Shown: positions 21,890 to 33,255 of the stretch, piece after piece
Layout of the letters: the number at the start of each line of letters is the position of its first letter
How positions within the stretch are numbered: the stretch's first letter is position 1
Assembly: GCA_024138015.1 (NCBI GenBank)
Contig: JAMXBB010000010.1
Location: 52,814,342 to 52,878,341 of the forward strand
Source of the DNA: Lumnitzera littorea
Lineage: Eukaryota; Streptophyta; Magnoliopsida; Myrtales; Combretaceae
Length of the DNA stretch: 64,000 bases
Direction: 5' to 3'
Notes under the pieces: generated by a model
The model's database searches: none
The model's input: only the letters and a program-made list of their open reading frames with translations
What the model was told of the DNA's origin: nothing
Program-made: the position numbers and the translations under genes

Positions 21890-24800
21890 CAAAGGGGTGC
21901 CAAAGGTGGTTCTGGTGTAGTCACTTTGATGATTAAGTCTAGCATGAATCGGTCAAATGACCTACTTGCCCCCAAGTGATATTGATACTTTACATTAAGA
22001 TAAAAAATCCTCAGCCTATATCTTTTGCTAGGAAGCTCAAAATAAATCAAATTATCTTTCTTTAGCTTTTCGAGAACCTGGCTAAGGGAAACCGATATCT
22101 TAGTGAACTATCTTAGGTCCCTATTGGCCTAAGGCTATCTTCAGAATTATTACTAAGCTTGTGGTGGGTTTGTTCTAAAAGCTACTTGAGTATTGCGTCT
22201 AATGTTCGAATTTACCATATCGATAGTAACTTCTTTAGGCTTGCTAGTAGTTGGCTTTGCAGAGGGTGGTCTTTTATCTGATGGCTCTTAAAGTTTGCTA
22301 GAAGAGACAACACTTTTAATTCTGCACCCTATAGCTACTACTTTTACGAAGCTAGAAGAGGCCTACCCAATCAAGTAGGAGAAGTAAGGCCTTTCTAGAG
22401 TATTAATAAAGGTAGAGGTTAGCTCCTTTTCGGTTATAGAAGTAGATACCCTTACAACTAGGGACCTCCATCTTTAGGCGTACTCTTTAAATGACTCATT
22501 GTTCTTTTTCCGTAAGGCAACCAATCCATCATGGTCAGTACCACTTCAACATTAAACTTATACTATTCATAAAATGCCCTAACAAGTTTCTCGCATGTGT
22601 TCACTTGATTCAGATCTAATTGAGCATACCAAGTCAAAGCAAGGCTTGTTAAGCTGCCTTGAAAAGTTTGTACCATCAGTTGATCATATTGTACGTACTT
22701 GCCCATATTTCACACGTACAACTTGGTGTATAGTTTAGGGCAACCAGTCCTATTGTATTTTTCAAAATCTAATACCTTAAATTTTTCAAGGAAATTTCAA
22801 TAATCATAAGCAAAGAAGCCTGTGATACGAACTTGCTTGAAACCATCATAACCTTTGAGCGTTTCCATTTGCTCAGCAATCTATTGGGTCAACTTCCTCT
22901 CCAATTCTTTCAATCAATCTTGATTGGCTTTTATGTTAACCAACTTCGTGTTGATTAGGAATGAGTAGGTATTAGGTTCAAAAGTTGAGTTGACCTTTAG
23001 ATAAAACTCTTCTAATTTGAAAGTTTCAAAGGTCGAGTTAACTTTAAGATAGCTCTCTTCTACTTCAAGGGGTGGGACTCCGACATTCTTTCCATAACGG
23101 GCCTTAGAGTTTTCTTCATTTGATGGCGTTGTGGGTCTAAGTAAAGCGATACTATCAGCGAGGAAACCCAACTGATCTGCAATTTTTTCCTACTGGTCAC
23201 TCGAAAGAGTGAAACCTCAGCTCAGTAGGGTTGATATTTTCGAGGTTAACACTATTGTTGTCATCTTTGGTGTTAATATTGTCATTTCCTTGGTTAGCCA
23301 TTTTGATTTGATAGCGAGTTTAGATCAAACTTCTTTGGAAAGCTTAATATTTGGGAGCTATCTTTGCAACCTATTTTAAGAAAACTTCTTAACAAGTTAG
23401 CACACACATTATTTTTTGTTTTAGAAGATAAGGAAATGAAATAAGTAAACAAGTCAGTAAGAAAAATGCAAGTATGCTACATAGATGCAAAGAAAAGGAT
23501 CGGCAATTAATTAACAAGACAGCAAATTTATTGGTTATTTCTTAACTTTTAAAGTTTACAATAGAATAGAAAAGAAAATTATAGAGCATCTTAAACTAAT
23601 CTTTTTTTCTTCTATTGGCCAAATGATGCTTTCTTGACTGCTATTACTTTACCTTTCTTTTAACAAGGCCTAGTTACTTCCTCAAATTCTTGGATCTTCT
23701 TTTAAGCCATCTTCAGTTGGTGCTCCAAAGCACAAGATCGTTACATGGACTCCCACAAAAGGTTTTCCCACATGTCTTTTTCATCATAAATGACCTCTAT
23801 ACGAGCCTTTACTTGATCCATGTAGGTCATCATTTTAGAGTTTGGATTTATGGGTGCAGGTTAAAGGACTTCCGGTGTTCGATATTGTATCATGCCTGCC
23901 TTATGCAATTGATCATATAGATACTCAATGGTAACCCTGTATTTGTCCACTTTGCCCATTAATTTGCTTAAATCAATATTAAAGCTTATAGTCCTAATGT
24001 CCCACCAAGCTTTAATTTTGAGAAGTGTAGATACCTTTTCTAAGGAGTGAGTCTCTTCAAGGTTAAGAGTAAATGGCTCCAATAAAGGCTTGTGAACTAT
24101 GTCCCGGATGCCTCTAAATTGCCTCACCATGTTAAATAGATAGTAGCTTGTACAACAATTCATTCCTATCAATGGTATAGTATGATAGTTCTTACAAACC
24201 AATATGACTAGTGTAATTGCTCCATCTAGTAGTCCATAGTATGTCCTCAACTCAAAAATCTTGTAGAACTTCTATCCAAAGAAGGGTAAAGACACCTTCT
24301 GATAACTTAATCTTAGCAATAAAAGAGTCAATAAGATCAATCTTATGAGCAAATGTACCTCTTATTAAATCTAACTTGAAGCATTTGATGTAGCTATCAA
24401 ACCATACCATTAACAGTGCCATGCTTGACTTAAGATCCCTGCAACCTTTTTTCTTAAGGAAGTTAAGGTTCCTTATCTATTCAGCATGTAAGGCATGGAT
24501 ATAGGACTTCCCTTCCTAAAATTGAGCCATTAACTCTGCAACCCTAAAGTGAATGAGAAAAGACCCACTTGGAAATAAAATGGTGGCAAATGCTGCTAAT
24601 ATGCAGGCCTTAATCCGATTTTCCCTCCAATTACCAAAAAATAGAGGCTGTTTGTTGGAGTTAGGTTCAGTTTGGAACCAATAGATCAAGTCCCATATCT
24701 TAATAGCATAGTTGCTGCAGTTACTTAAGGCCTCATTCATTTCGGACTTATGGATCCCCAAAAATTTAGAGAACATGTTGGCTAGGCCGAAATTAAGCTT

Positions 24801-25112
24801 TGGAACATATATTTCATCCAAAGGAAGGGCTTGAAGTAGCTAAGTATATTCTTCTAAAGAAAAGTTGATCAAGTGTAGCCTAAGGTGAAATGCAACTTCT
24901 TTAGGTTCCAAGAAATGTGCCTAGGCCCTCACTAATGTGGCATTAACATTAATCTTGGGTAGTGAGAATATGGGCCTAATCTTATTGGTAATGAACTCCT
25001 GCTCTCTTGGGTTAAAGGCTTGGAACCATCAATCAAGTATGGGATTCGAGTTTGTGGGCTTGTGGATGTAAATCTCTTTGGCGAGGACTCTAGTGTTGGA
25101 TGAACTGGCCAT
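21890..25112 (-). pseudogene. Ty3/gypsy gag polyprotein, truncated before pol
   Basis: A probable start MASSSNTRVLAKEIY lies at 25112 on the minus strand. The N-terminal third (25112-23860) includes WRENRIKACILAAFATILFP and CRDLKSSMALLMVWFDSY, resembling the mobile-domain-like N-terminal part of some plant gypsy gag proteins. The gag core follows: GCPKLYTKLYV (about 22730), LALTWYAQLDLNQVNT (about 22640), NESFKEYA.RWRSLV and ITEKELTSTFINTLERPYFS (about 22500-22380). Near 22000 comes a segment like FYLNVKYQYHLGA, where gag proteins of this group have a histidine-rich knuckle. The similarity then stops with no protease or RT. Many in-frame stops are at expected Gln/Trp sites. The 5' LTR is at 25526-27049. 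Confidence 0.72.
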
Positions 25113-25525
25113 TTTTGAAAGATCACAAGGAATTTGTAAATTACAAAGAAAAGGGAAAATATTTACATCTAAATTATATTTATAAAAAAAATCTCCTATG
25201 TACATGGATTCCAGGAAAAAAATAACATAAAATACAGGGAGAAGGAACTCCAATTTTTGTCTCTTCTTCCTTTTTTTTTCATTATTATGCCGTTTTATTA
25301 GTTATTCGCTAGTCTAGAAAAGATTATGGATGAAGAAAGGGTGGGGTCTAAAGATCCTTAAACTCTGTAACCTCACACATTTTCAAAAAAATGGTTTCAT
25401 TGTTACATCAAAATTTAAGTAGAATAACCTAATTAGCCTGAAGCAATGGTTGTCGCACTACACCCGGAACTTACATAATGGCTCCCCACCCTAAGGTCCT
25501 TAATTGTTTGGGCCACCAAAGTAAA
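25113..25525 (-). other. Retrotransposon leader with possible primer site
   Basis: Between the LTR and the gag start. On the minus strand it opens TTTACTTTGGTGGCCCAAAC, followed by AAGGACCTTAGGGTGGGGAG and TTCCGGGTGTAGTGCGAC. The GGTGGCCCAAAC stretch lies where a primer site is expected; I could not assign the tRNA. No coding sequence. Confidence 0.45.
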
Positions 25526-27049
25526 TGAGAAATACCTCTTTTATAAGGGTTTTATTGGAGATAAGAGGGCTAGAAAGTGTGCTTTAACCAAAGGTGGACT
25601 TTTAACTATGGTCAACACTTAGGTGGCAATGGTGGAGTTGATTGCTGTACGCGATGGTTGCTGGGTTCGAAAGGGAGATAGGGTATTAGATTTTCGACCA
25701 ACACGAGTTCATCCATGGGGCTAGTTTCATTGAAGATAGGTATAGCAATAGTTTTCAGATGATGGTGGTCGCGTGTGGGGTTTGGTGGTTGAAGGCATTA
25801 AAGGTCACGATAGCTAGTGGGAGCAGTAGCTATCAAAAGCTACAAGCTTGCGGATTATATTGATGGTAGTTTCGAGCTTCAACAGCATGAAAGGAGAAGG
25901 AAAGGCTAGAGAGAGAGTATAGCATACAAATTAGGTTTCTTAGAGAGAGAAAATTCAAATTCGAACTTATAGGAAGGATGTCAAGTGATTCTTGATCTCC
26001 AAAATGAATCCCCACAAGACTATTTACAGTCCTCAAGGTTTAAACAAGCAAGGAAAGTCAATAATCAGAGCAAATTTGCAAAATGAATTAATGGGTTTGA
26101 TTCCTTTTGATTCAAAGTTTGATGGATTTAATTGCAAATCAACTTAAATCTTTGGTCAAATTTCCATGGAGCTTCATTCTTACTTAAAACATTAATTGGA
26201 AGCTTCGATTTTTAATGTTGAAGCTTGATTTGAGCAAATCTAAATTGGAGGAAAATTTGTAATTTTATGTTTTTCTTGATTTTCCATTCTCATTTTAACT
26301 CTCCTAATGATTGAATTTGAACTTATGTTTACTCCTCATTCATAATATCCTATGCAAACTTCGTGCTTTCACCTTTAAATTGGTAAAATCACAAAGAAAG
26401 ATTAATGAAAAATGGCTACAAAGTGACCACAACAGCTTGGAATTACACTGGGAAAAGAAAGGAAAGGAAGGAAAAAAGAAGGAAAGAGGAAGAAATAAAT
26501 GCTGACGTGGCACCACTTCAACTGCACTGACTAGTGGTGTTGTGCCATGTGTCTTTGCAAGATACATGGTTTAACATGTAGTAGAGAAAATAATAATAAT
26601 AAATAAATAAAAGGCTTATTGTACCCTTTGTAAGAATCAAACCTAAGACCTTCGTTCAATCACAATGCAAGCCCAAATATATTACCGTTAGACTATTGGC
26701 CTGTACCTTATCCATAGATGCAATCAAATTATATATATGAATTAGGTTGGCCCAGATTAGATTTAAATCTAGGCCTAAGGCCAAAAATTCTCTTTGTTAT
26801 TTAAGAACTACATGCTAAAGCTATTAAAATATCCCATTATATTTTAAATTATCTACTTCTTCTTTTTATATATATATATTTTCTATTTTTTTGTACTCTT
26901 CGTTTTTAATTTTCTAGATTTTCTATTTTTTTTTTTGTTTTTTCTAAATTTTCTATTTTTTTGTACTTTTCTAAATTAGGATCCTTTTCCCTATTCTTAA
27001 AAAAAAAAAACTTAAAAATTATAGTAAGAGCAAAAATGAGATGTCTACA
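25526..27049 (-). mobile_element. 5' LTR of the truncated gypsy element (about 1524 bp)
   Basis: On the minus strand it begins TGTAGACATCTCATTTTTGC and ends GAGGTATTTCTCA, directly before the leader. It contains T-rich runs (26870-26990), a tRNA-like block at 26583-26705 and, nearer the leader, a region with weak random frames. No second copy is in the window, so the limits rest on TG...CA ends and position next to the leader only. Confidence 0.5.
26583..26705 (-). repeat. tRNA-like (SINE-like) block inside the LTR
   Basis: On the minus strand TAGTCTAACGG (26695-26685) fits the pol III A-box pattern TRGYNNANNGG exactly. GGTTTGATTC (26643-26634) fits a B box with one C-to-T change, about 41 bases further on. 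A short body and a TTTATTTATTATTATTATT tail follow. It could be a short SINE or an LTR segment that only resembles one. Confidence 0.4.
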
Positions 27050-27761
27050 CAAGCTGAACTTGATCTGTTTAAGCTTGAAAGCCTAGGCTCCATGAAATAG
27101 GATGAAGATAAGGTCCTTGATGAGGTCGATTAAGCTTTGGGAGCTCGACCTATACATGGCGAAGTCATCCTATAGCTAAGGACTTAGTATGGATTTTAGC
27201 TAGGTCGACCAAGCCTTAGGAAGCTTAACCTAGGCTCCAATGAGGTCAATCTAGGGTCCCAAATCTCAACCCCCACTTTAAAGAGATCAACGTGAACTTA
27301 GAAGCCCACATCTACAATAGCTAATTAACACTTTCCCTTACTCTCATTGGTGATAAGTCAAGAGGGAAAGTAGCTCTTAACAGGGTCCCCAAAGTCTCAA
27401 GACAAGCTGCTTACATGCTTGCAAATGAACCAGAGTTATCAATAGGTTAGAGCTTCAACTAGAGTCGAGTAGCTAAGCAATCAATGATAGATGCTTAACT
27501 ATACTCATTTTATAGGTAACATTTATATGTTTTTATAGATTTTATTGGAATTATAGTTGATTTTTCTATTCAATTGGTTTGTATTTTTATTTTAAGATTG
27601 AAGAGCTATTTATGAAGAATTCAGTCAAGTTTCAAGGGATTTGAAGCTAAATAGAAGAAGTTATGAAGCATTAATGAAGTTCGTAATCCAGATCTTCAAC
27701 CCTGATTCTTGCTTATAATTCTTAAAAGCAAGATTGAGTTACTAGAGAAGAGTACAATTGG
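27050..27761. other. Unassigned spacer, probably old repeat
   Basis: No coding frame is supported. The stretch at 27110-27290 has repeated GAGGTCGA/GGTCGACC words and the tail is AT-rich. It separates two minus-strand gypsy elements. Confidence 0.4.
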
Positions 27762-28618
27762 TGTGAACCATCACCAAGAACAAATAAGGCCGGTCGCTAA
27801 ATAGGTCCAAGCTTGCAGAAAGCTCGAAAAGAGTTAATGGAAAAAGGTACGAAAGGGAAGAAGCGAAGAATGAAAACAATAAGCAAAACTCACGAACAGC
27901 TCCAAAGGATATGACGTACCAATAGAACATCCGAGGACTCACGGCACAATTCGATATGACACACGAATTGGTTCAATAAGATTACTCGCTACCTAACCTT
28001 ACTTAAGGGAAAGGATAAGAATGATGCTAAAAGTAAACAAACAGTGTTTACATAAAGAAGAAAGTATTCAAGTGTATTGAAGATAATTTGATCTGTTATA
28101 ACTATAAGTACAAGGGTATTCATACCCGTAAGTTAGGGCAACTTGCCCAAAAGGGAAAAGACAATAAGGAAATTTCCTAAAGAAGCAATGTACATAATAC
28201 AAAAGGGTAAAAAGAAATGAAAATACAAGGAAAATAATCATTGGTGTTACAGATTCTACATACGATACTGTATACATATCAATGCTGCAATAGCGAGATT
28301 GTTAGGAGATGCAGACAAAAAATATGAACAGATGGGCTTATCCGAGTAGGGATGGCTTAGTCAAGTCAGATTCTCAATCTCTCGGCTTTTTGGTAAGGAT
28401 GATGTTGAGTGATAGGTCGACTCGGCGTTAGAGCGTAATCATCAACTCAACATTCCACAGATTAATAAGCGGTCATACGGTATAACATTAAAGGTGACTC
28501 AGCAAGGAAGTACTCGACCTTGGTAGGGGTTGGTCAGAACATAAGGATTCGTCGTGCCAACCCCTCTAATCCTTGGGCTCAACTGTAGGTCAGAAGTCTC
28601 GTAGCTTGATTCCCATCA
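27762..28618 (-). repeat. 3' LTR, gypsy element
   Basis: On the minus strand it starts TGATGGGAATCAAGC, like the LTRs at 34112 and 37279, and ends GGTTCACA. It aligns over its full length with 33256-34112 with many substitutions. The TATA position reads TATGAATA here, so this copy's promoter is weakened. Confidence 0.88.
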
Positions 28619-28632
28619 TTCCCTCCAAGTTG
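28619..28632 (-). other. Polypurine tract
   Basis: Minus-strand CAACTTGGAGGGAA directly precedes the 3' LTR start TGATGGG, the position and composition of the plus-strand primer of LTR retrotransposons. Confidence 0.75.
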
Positions 28633-28639
28633 TTTTAAA

Positions 28640-29790
28640 TTTAGGATCAAATCCGAATGCTATTCGCTCAGTTCTCCGTCAGGGTAATATGGACTGAGGT
28701 CGATAATGTTGAAGGCATTAGAAATCCCATAGTCCTCAAGCAATTCCAACCCGTAGGCATTGTCAATAATTTTCTAGAGGATTCTGAAAGGTCATTCCGT
28801 TCTTGTAGATAATTTCTTCTTCCTTTTGTTCGGGAACCATTCCTTGCTGAGGTGTAGCCATACCAAGTCTCATAGCTGAAATTGTTTAGCCAACCTACCC
28901 TTGGTCTTTTCTCGCATTCTTCTGGTAGCTTAGTTGATGTACCAAGTGACTTTGTCATAGATGTACTAAAGAGATTGTGCTCTGGCCGAAGCATCAGGGT
29001 CCTCTTGCGCAGGTGCTGGTACAGGGGCGGGGTCGATGAGCAACTTGAGATTAGATCTATAGACCACCTAGAAGGAGGTCTACTTAGTGGTGTCATGTGC
29101 GGTTCGGTTATAGGCAAACTCAACCATTGGCAAACAAACATCCCAATTAGCTAAGTTCTTGCCCACTGCAGCTCGGAGCAATGACCCCAAAGTATGATTA
29201 ACCACCTTTGTTTAGCTGTCAATTTAGGGGTGATATGAGGTACTGAAGAGTAATTTGGTTCCTAGCCGACGCCGTAAAGTTCTCCAGAAATGGATCAAGA
29301 ACTTCATGTCTCTTTCAGAAACTATACTTCTCAGTACGACGTGTATCCGCACAATCTCCTGTAAGAAAAGAGAAGCAATAGCCAAAGCATCGCTAGTTTC
29401 AATGCAAGGCACAAAGTGTGCCATCTTACTAAACTGACCCACGACGATCATTACAAAATCTTTGCCTTGGGCAGTTCGTGGCAGTCCGAAAACAAAGTCC
29501 ATACTCAATTCAATCTACAACCTCATCAAAACAGGTAAAGGCATTGCTTTCCCTTGTTCGGCTCAGCACTTGGCCTTTTTGTATACAGTATAGCTTTCGA
29601 CAACTCGGTACACATCTTTTCACATTCTTGACCAAAAGAATCGGCCATTCAATAGTTCATTGGTCCTCCTCTCCCCAAAGTGTTCGAAGAGTCTTCCGCT
29701 ATGAGCTTCCCTAATTAATAATTCCCGTAAAGAACAAGTCGGCACGTACAGTTTCCCCTCTCGAAACAAGTAGCCATCCTCCACATAATA
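28640..29790 (-). pseudogene. Gypsy integrase, inactive
   Basis: The zinc-binding region keeps REAHSGRLFEHFGERRTNEL (both His), but the two Cys are replaced (ESYTVYKKAKC). The core reads SMDFVFGLPRTAQG, VGQFSKMAHFVPCIETSD and RIHVVLRSIVSERDMKFLI (about 29500-29310), then TKVVNHTLGSLLRA and PMVEFAYNRTAHDTT (about 29200-29080). The first catalytic Asp (SMDF) is present. The second, normally in SDRD, is Glu (SERD). The Glu of TEVVN is Lys (TKVVN). These changes alone would abolish DDE activity, and stops occur at the TD-G-Q region. The C-terminal part ends near YYPDGELSE with no chromodomain. Confidence 0.85.
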
Positions 29791-29899
29791 CTCGTCCACT
29801 GTCCTCCCATCTATGCATTGTGAAATTATTGGTCCAAAGTGTAGATCCTTGGAGTGTTCTTTAATACTCGCAAAACCAAACAGCCTGGTCTATAGTTCT

Positions 29900-31560
29900 G
29901 ATCAAAGTGCATGTCTCCTCGAAAGAGCATCTGCAACTACGTTGCTCTTTCCCTGCTTGTATTTAATTACAAAATTGAATCCCTCAAGGAATTCAACCCA
30001 TCTCACCTGCCGTTTTGACAACTTGGTCTGACTTCAAAGATACCTCAGCAATTCATGGTTAGTATATATGACAAATTCTCTCGACAATAAGTAATGTTGC
30101 CACACTTGCATTACCCGAATCAGTGCCAAAAGTTCCTTGTCATACATGGAGTAATTCAACTATGATCCTCAGAGCTTCTCACTATAGAAGGCAATTGGTT
30201 AGCCCTCCTTCATCAAGACAGTGCCTCTTCTAACACCTCATGCGTCACATTCCAGCTCAAAAATTTTGTTAAAGTCAGGCAATACTGACACCAAGGTGGA
30301 GGTCAATCTTTCTTTTACGTCAGCAAAACTCATCTCCTCCTTTTCTCCTCATCGGAAGTCGATGTTCTTCTTTGTTAGCTCAGTGAGTGGTACGGTGATG
30401 GTGCTGAAATTCCTGATAAACTTTCTGTAAAATGAAGCCAGTCCGTGGAAACTCCTTACATCGGTACAAGTAGTAAGAGTTGGCCGCTCAACAATTGCTT
30501 TGATCTTCTCATCATCGACTTGCAAGCTCCCTCCACTAACTACATACCTTAAGAATACCACTTCCTCCTAGTAGAAGAAATATTTCTTTAAATTTCCAAA
30601 TAGTCTCTCGGCACAAAGGATATCCAAAACTGCTCTACGATGTTCATAGTAACTCGGCATGTCAGCATTGTAAACCAAGATATCGTCAAAGTACACCATA
30701 ACATACTTCCCAATGAGATGTCTCAGCACATGGTTCATAAGTCTCATGAAAGTGCTTAGAGCATTTGACAAGCCGAAGGGCACAACCATCCACACGTAAA
30801 GTCCATGTCAAATCTTGAATGCAGTCTTCCACTCGTCTCCTAACCTCATGCGGATTTGATGGTAGCCAAACTTGAGATCAATCTTACTGAAAATCTTAGC
30901 TCCACTCAGTTCATCCAACATGTCTTTTAACCTCAGGATCGGATACCTATATTTGATCGTAATTTTGTTTACGGCTCGACTGTCAATGCACATCCACCAA
31001 GTTCCATCCTTCTTCGGCACTAAAAGTGCAGGCATAATGCAAGAGCTGAGACTCTCTCTCACATAACCTCTCTCCAGCAACTCATTAACTTGACGTTGGA
31101 GTTTAGAAGCCTAGTCAAGATTCATCCGATAAGCTGGCTTATTCGACAGTGTAGCGCCGAGTACTAAGTCAATGCAATGCTCTATGTCTTAAGTTGGGGG
31201 TAACCCTTCAGGTAACTATTCTGGGAATAGATCAACATAGTCATTAAGCAACTCCTTGATTTCCTAAGGAAGCTCACCCCGCTCATTCATTTCCAATAGT
31301 CACCTGACCAACAATAGGGTCGGTTCGTCAACATTGATGGCCTCTAAGAGTTCGGCTCTACTCATTACTAGAGCCTTCTTCGATCCACAAGCAAATTTCA
31401 TCTGCAACTTGTTAACTCCTCTCGGCAGCATCGAATTCAACGTGATCTTCCAGTCATCCTTCCTGAACATATACGTATTCCTGTAGCCATCATGTATAAC
31501 TCTCCTATTAAACAACCACAGCCTACCCAGCAACACGTAGGAAGCGCACGTAGGCAATAC
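29900..31560 (-). pseudogene. Gypsy reverse transcriptase and RNase H, inactive
   Basis: RT landmarks on the minus strand: LLVPKKDGTWWMCIDSRAVN (about 31020), YPILRLKDMLDELSGAKIFS, KIDLKFGYHQIRM (about 30880), PFGLSNALSTFMRLMN, and YFDDILVY (about 30690) with the catalytic Asp pair intact. Then comes VRSFHGLASFYRKFIRNFST (about 30440). RNase H follows: FNKIFELECDA, a stop, GVRRGTVL, then YSMYDKELLALIRVMQVWQH and NHELLRYL, ending near KQGKSNVVADALSRR (about 29940). Stops include Trp/Gln/Arg positions, for example the codon before HGLYVWMV and the Gln before EEVVFLRYVV. Confidence 0.9.
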
Positions 31561-31800
31561 GTCATAGAGGATCTAATCAAAGTAATTCCCTATAGTGATC
31601 GATAACAGTATCTACTGAATGACATGTAATACTCCTTTCTCACTCAACCAGTGCAACCTGTCTGGCATAGGATGTGCAACAGTTAACAGCTTCAGTTTGG
31701 AAACAAGATCGACCAATGCTACATTGTTATAACTTCCACTATCCACAATGAGAGCACACATCTGATCATTCACCTTACAGGTGGTATAAAACAAATTCTC
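31300..31800 (-). pseudogene. Gypsy aspartic protease region
   Basis: MFYTTCKVNDQMCALIVDSG followed by SYNNVA at 31794-31700 contains the retroviral-type protease active-site triad DSG. A segment around 31557-31400 (YVLLGRLWLFNRRVIHDGY) matches the following flap/linker region of plant gypsy proteins. A stop after the first segment, at an expected Gln, breaks the frame. Confidence 0.82.
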
Positions 31801-31839
31801 TCTCCACTCCTCCTCTCATAAGGGTTCCACGCTCATCAA

Positions 31840-33083
31840 TCATCAGACAACCATAAGTAACTGGTCTAAGTCATTAGGAAACACGTCCTCCTTAATCAGT
31901 TCTTTCTCAACATTCTCTTTCTCGGTAAGAACCTCCTCATCTTCGAGTTCCTCATCCATGCTCTCTACTTCTAGCTTCGGGATGTCTCCTTTAATGACCA
32001 TTGTCCATCGGTTCAAGTACTGAGCAGCCATATGTCCGAACCCTTAATACTTAAAGCACTTGATCTAGCTCATCTTCCTACTAAACCCTTGCCCCTTCTC
32101 ATAAGTTTGGTTCGGCCTTTCTGCTCAACTTTAACATCAACTCTTCAGCTCGACTCGATACTAGACTAAGCTCGATAACTTGCCTGTCCTAATCAACTAG
32201 TCGATATTCTAGTCGTTACTCGGCTCCTTCTTTGCCTCTCCACTCGCCGGGCAATCCTAACAGCTTCATCTATTGTATCAAATCGTTAAATCGTTGGAGC
32301 TCCACAATATCTCGAATGTCTCTTCTCAACCCAGTAACAAATCTTGAAACTATTTAAGCTAATGGTTCCTCTGCTTCGCAACGCATCATAAGCATTTGAA
32401 ATTCTTAAACATACTCATTAACAGTTCAACCTCCTTATCTCAACTCCTAAAGTTGAGTGAAAGTATCTTGGAGATATGTTTCCAATACGAATTTGTTTTT
32501 TAGTACCCTCTTCATCTCAAATCAAGTGTTAATCTCTCAATACCCCTCTCTTCTTCTCATGAAAATTCTTCTACCATATGGTGGCATATCCGGAGAATTC
32601 AATAGTAGCAGTCCTCACTTTCTCATAATCCTCATATTGATAGTAATCAAACACATGCTCCACCTTCTCTTCCTAATCCAGATACTCGTCAACATTCCCA
32701 CATCTATTGAAACTCAGAATCTGAAGCTTCACATGGTCAAATGCTATGGGAGCTCATATACGCTCCTCTTCAAAATACTCTTCTTCCTCCTCATTAAGCT
32801 CTTTCAAGTCAATCCTTCGCCTTACTCATCCGCCAACTTCTCCACCTAAAACTAGTCAAACTAGGTTCTAACCTTTAACAGGTTGAGCAACTTATGGAGT
32901 GTTTTGTGTGACTTCAGTAGGTCAACAAGACAGGGTATGAACAGCTCGAGTCAAATCTACCAAGAGGTTAGCTATCTCATCAAGTCTCTCGTTGGTGCTT
33001 TTAGGAGTTCCCTGAGATTGTCATCTATAGTAGACAACTCTACTATCATCACTAGCACTAACATTCATACTTAGGTCTATCAT
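31840..33083 (-). pseudogene. Gypsy gag with damaged zinc knuckle
   Basis: A likely start MIDLSMNVSASDDSRVV lies at 33083. The gag core reads EHVFDYYQYEDYEKVR, ATIEFSGYATIW, FEMKRVLKNKFVLETYLQDT and GLRRDIRDIVELQRFND between about 32720 and 32290. At 32058-32017 a CCHC knuckle is visible as CFKY, stop, GFGHMAAQY: two of three Cys are Tyr and a Gln is a stop. An acidic linker (EELEDEEVLTEKENVEKEL) follows to 31843. About a dozen stops fall mostly where Trp, Gln or Arg are usual. Confidence 0.85.
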
Positions 33084-33240
33084 TTTTCCTCATAAATTCA
33101 AAATTTAAACAAACGCTTTAGAAAGTGAACAGCTAATAACACAGTAGTCAAATAACATGGTAACTAACTTTGTTTTTCACATGCAAAACAGAGTATAACA
33201 GAACTCAAGAAGAACTAACTACAGCTCACACAAAACCTCC

Positions 33241-33252
33241 GCTCTAATACCA
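33241..33252 (-). other. Primer binding site (initiator Met tRNA)
   Basis: Minus-strand TGGTATTAGAGC, three bases after the 5' LTR end, differs by one C-to-T change from TGGTATCAGAGC, the standard plant initiator Met tRNA primer site. It fixes the orientation of the element. Confidence 0.88.
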
Positions 33253-33255
33253 AGA

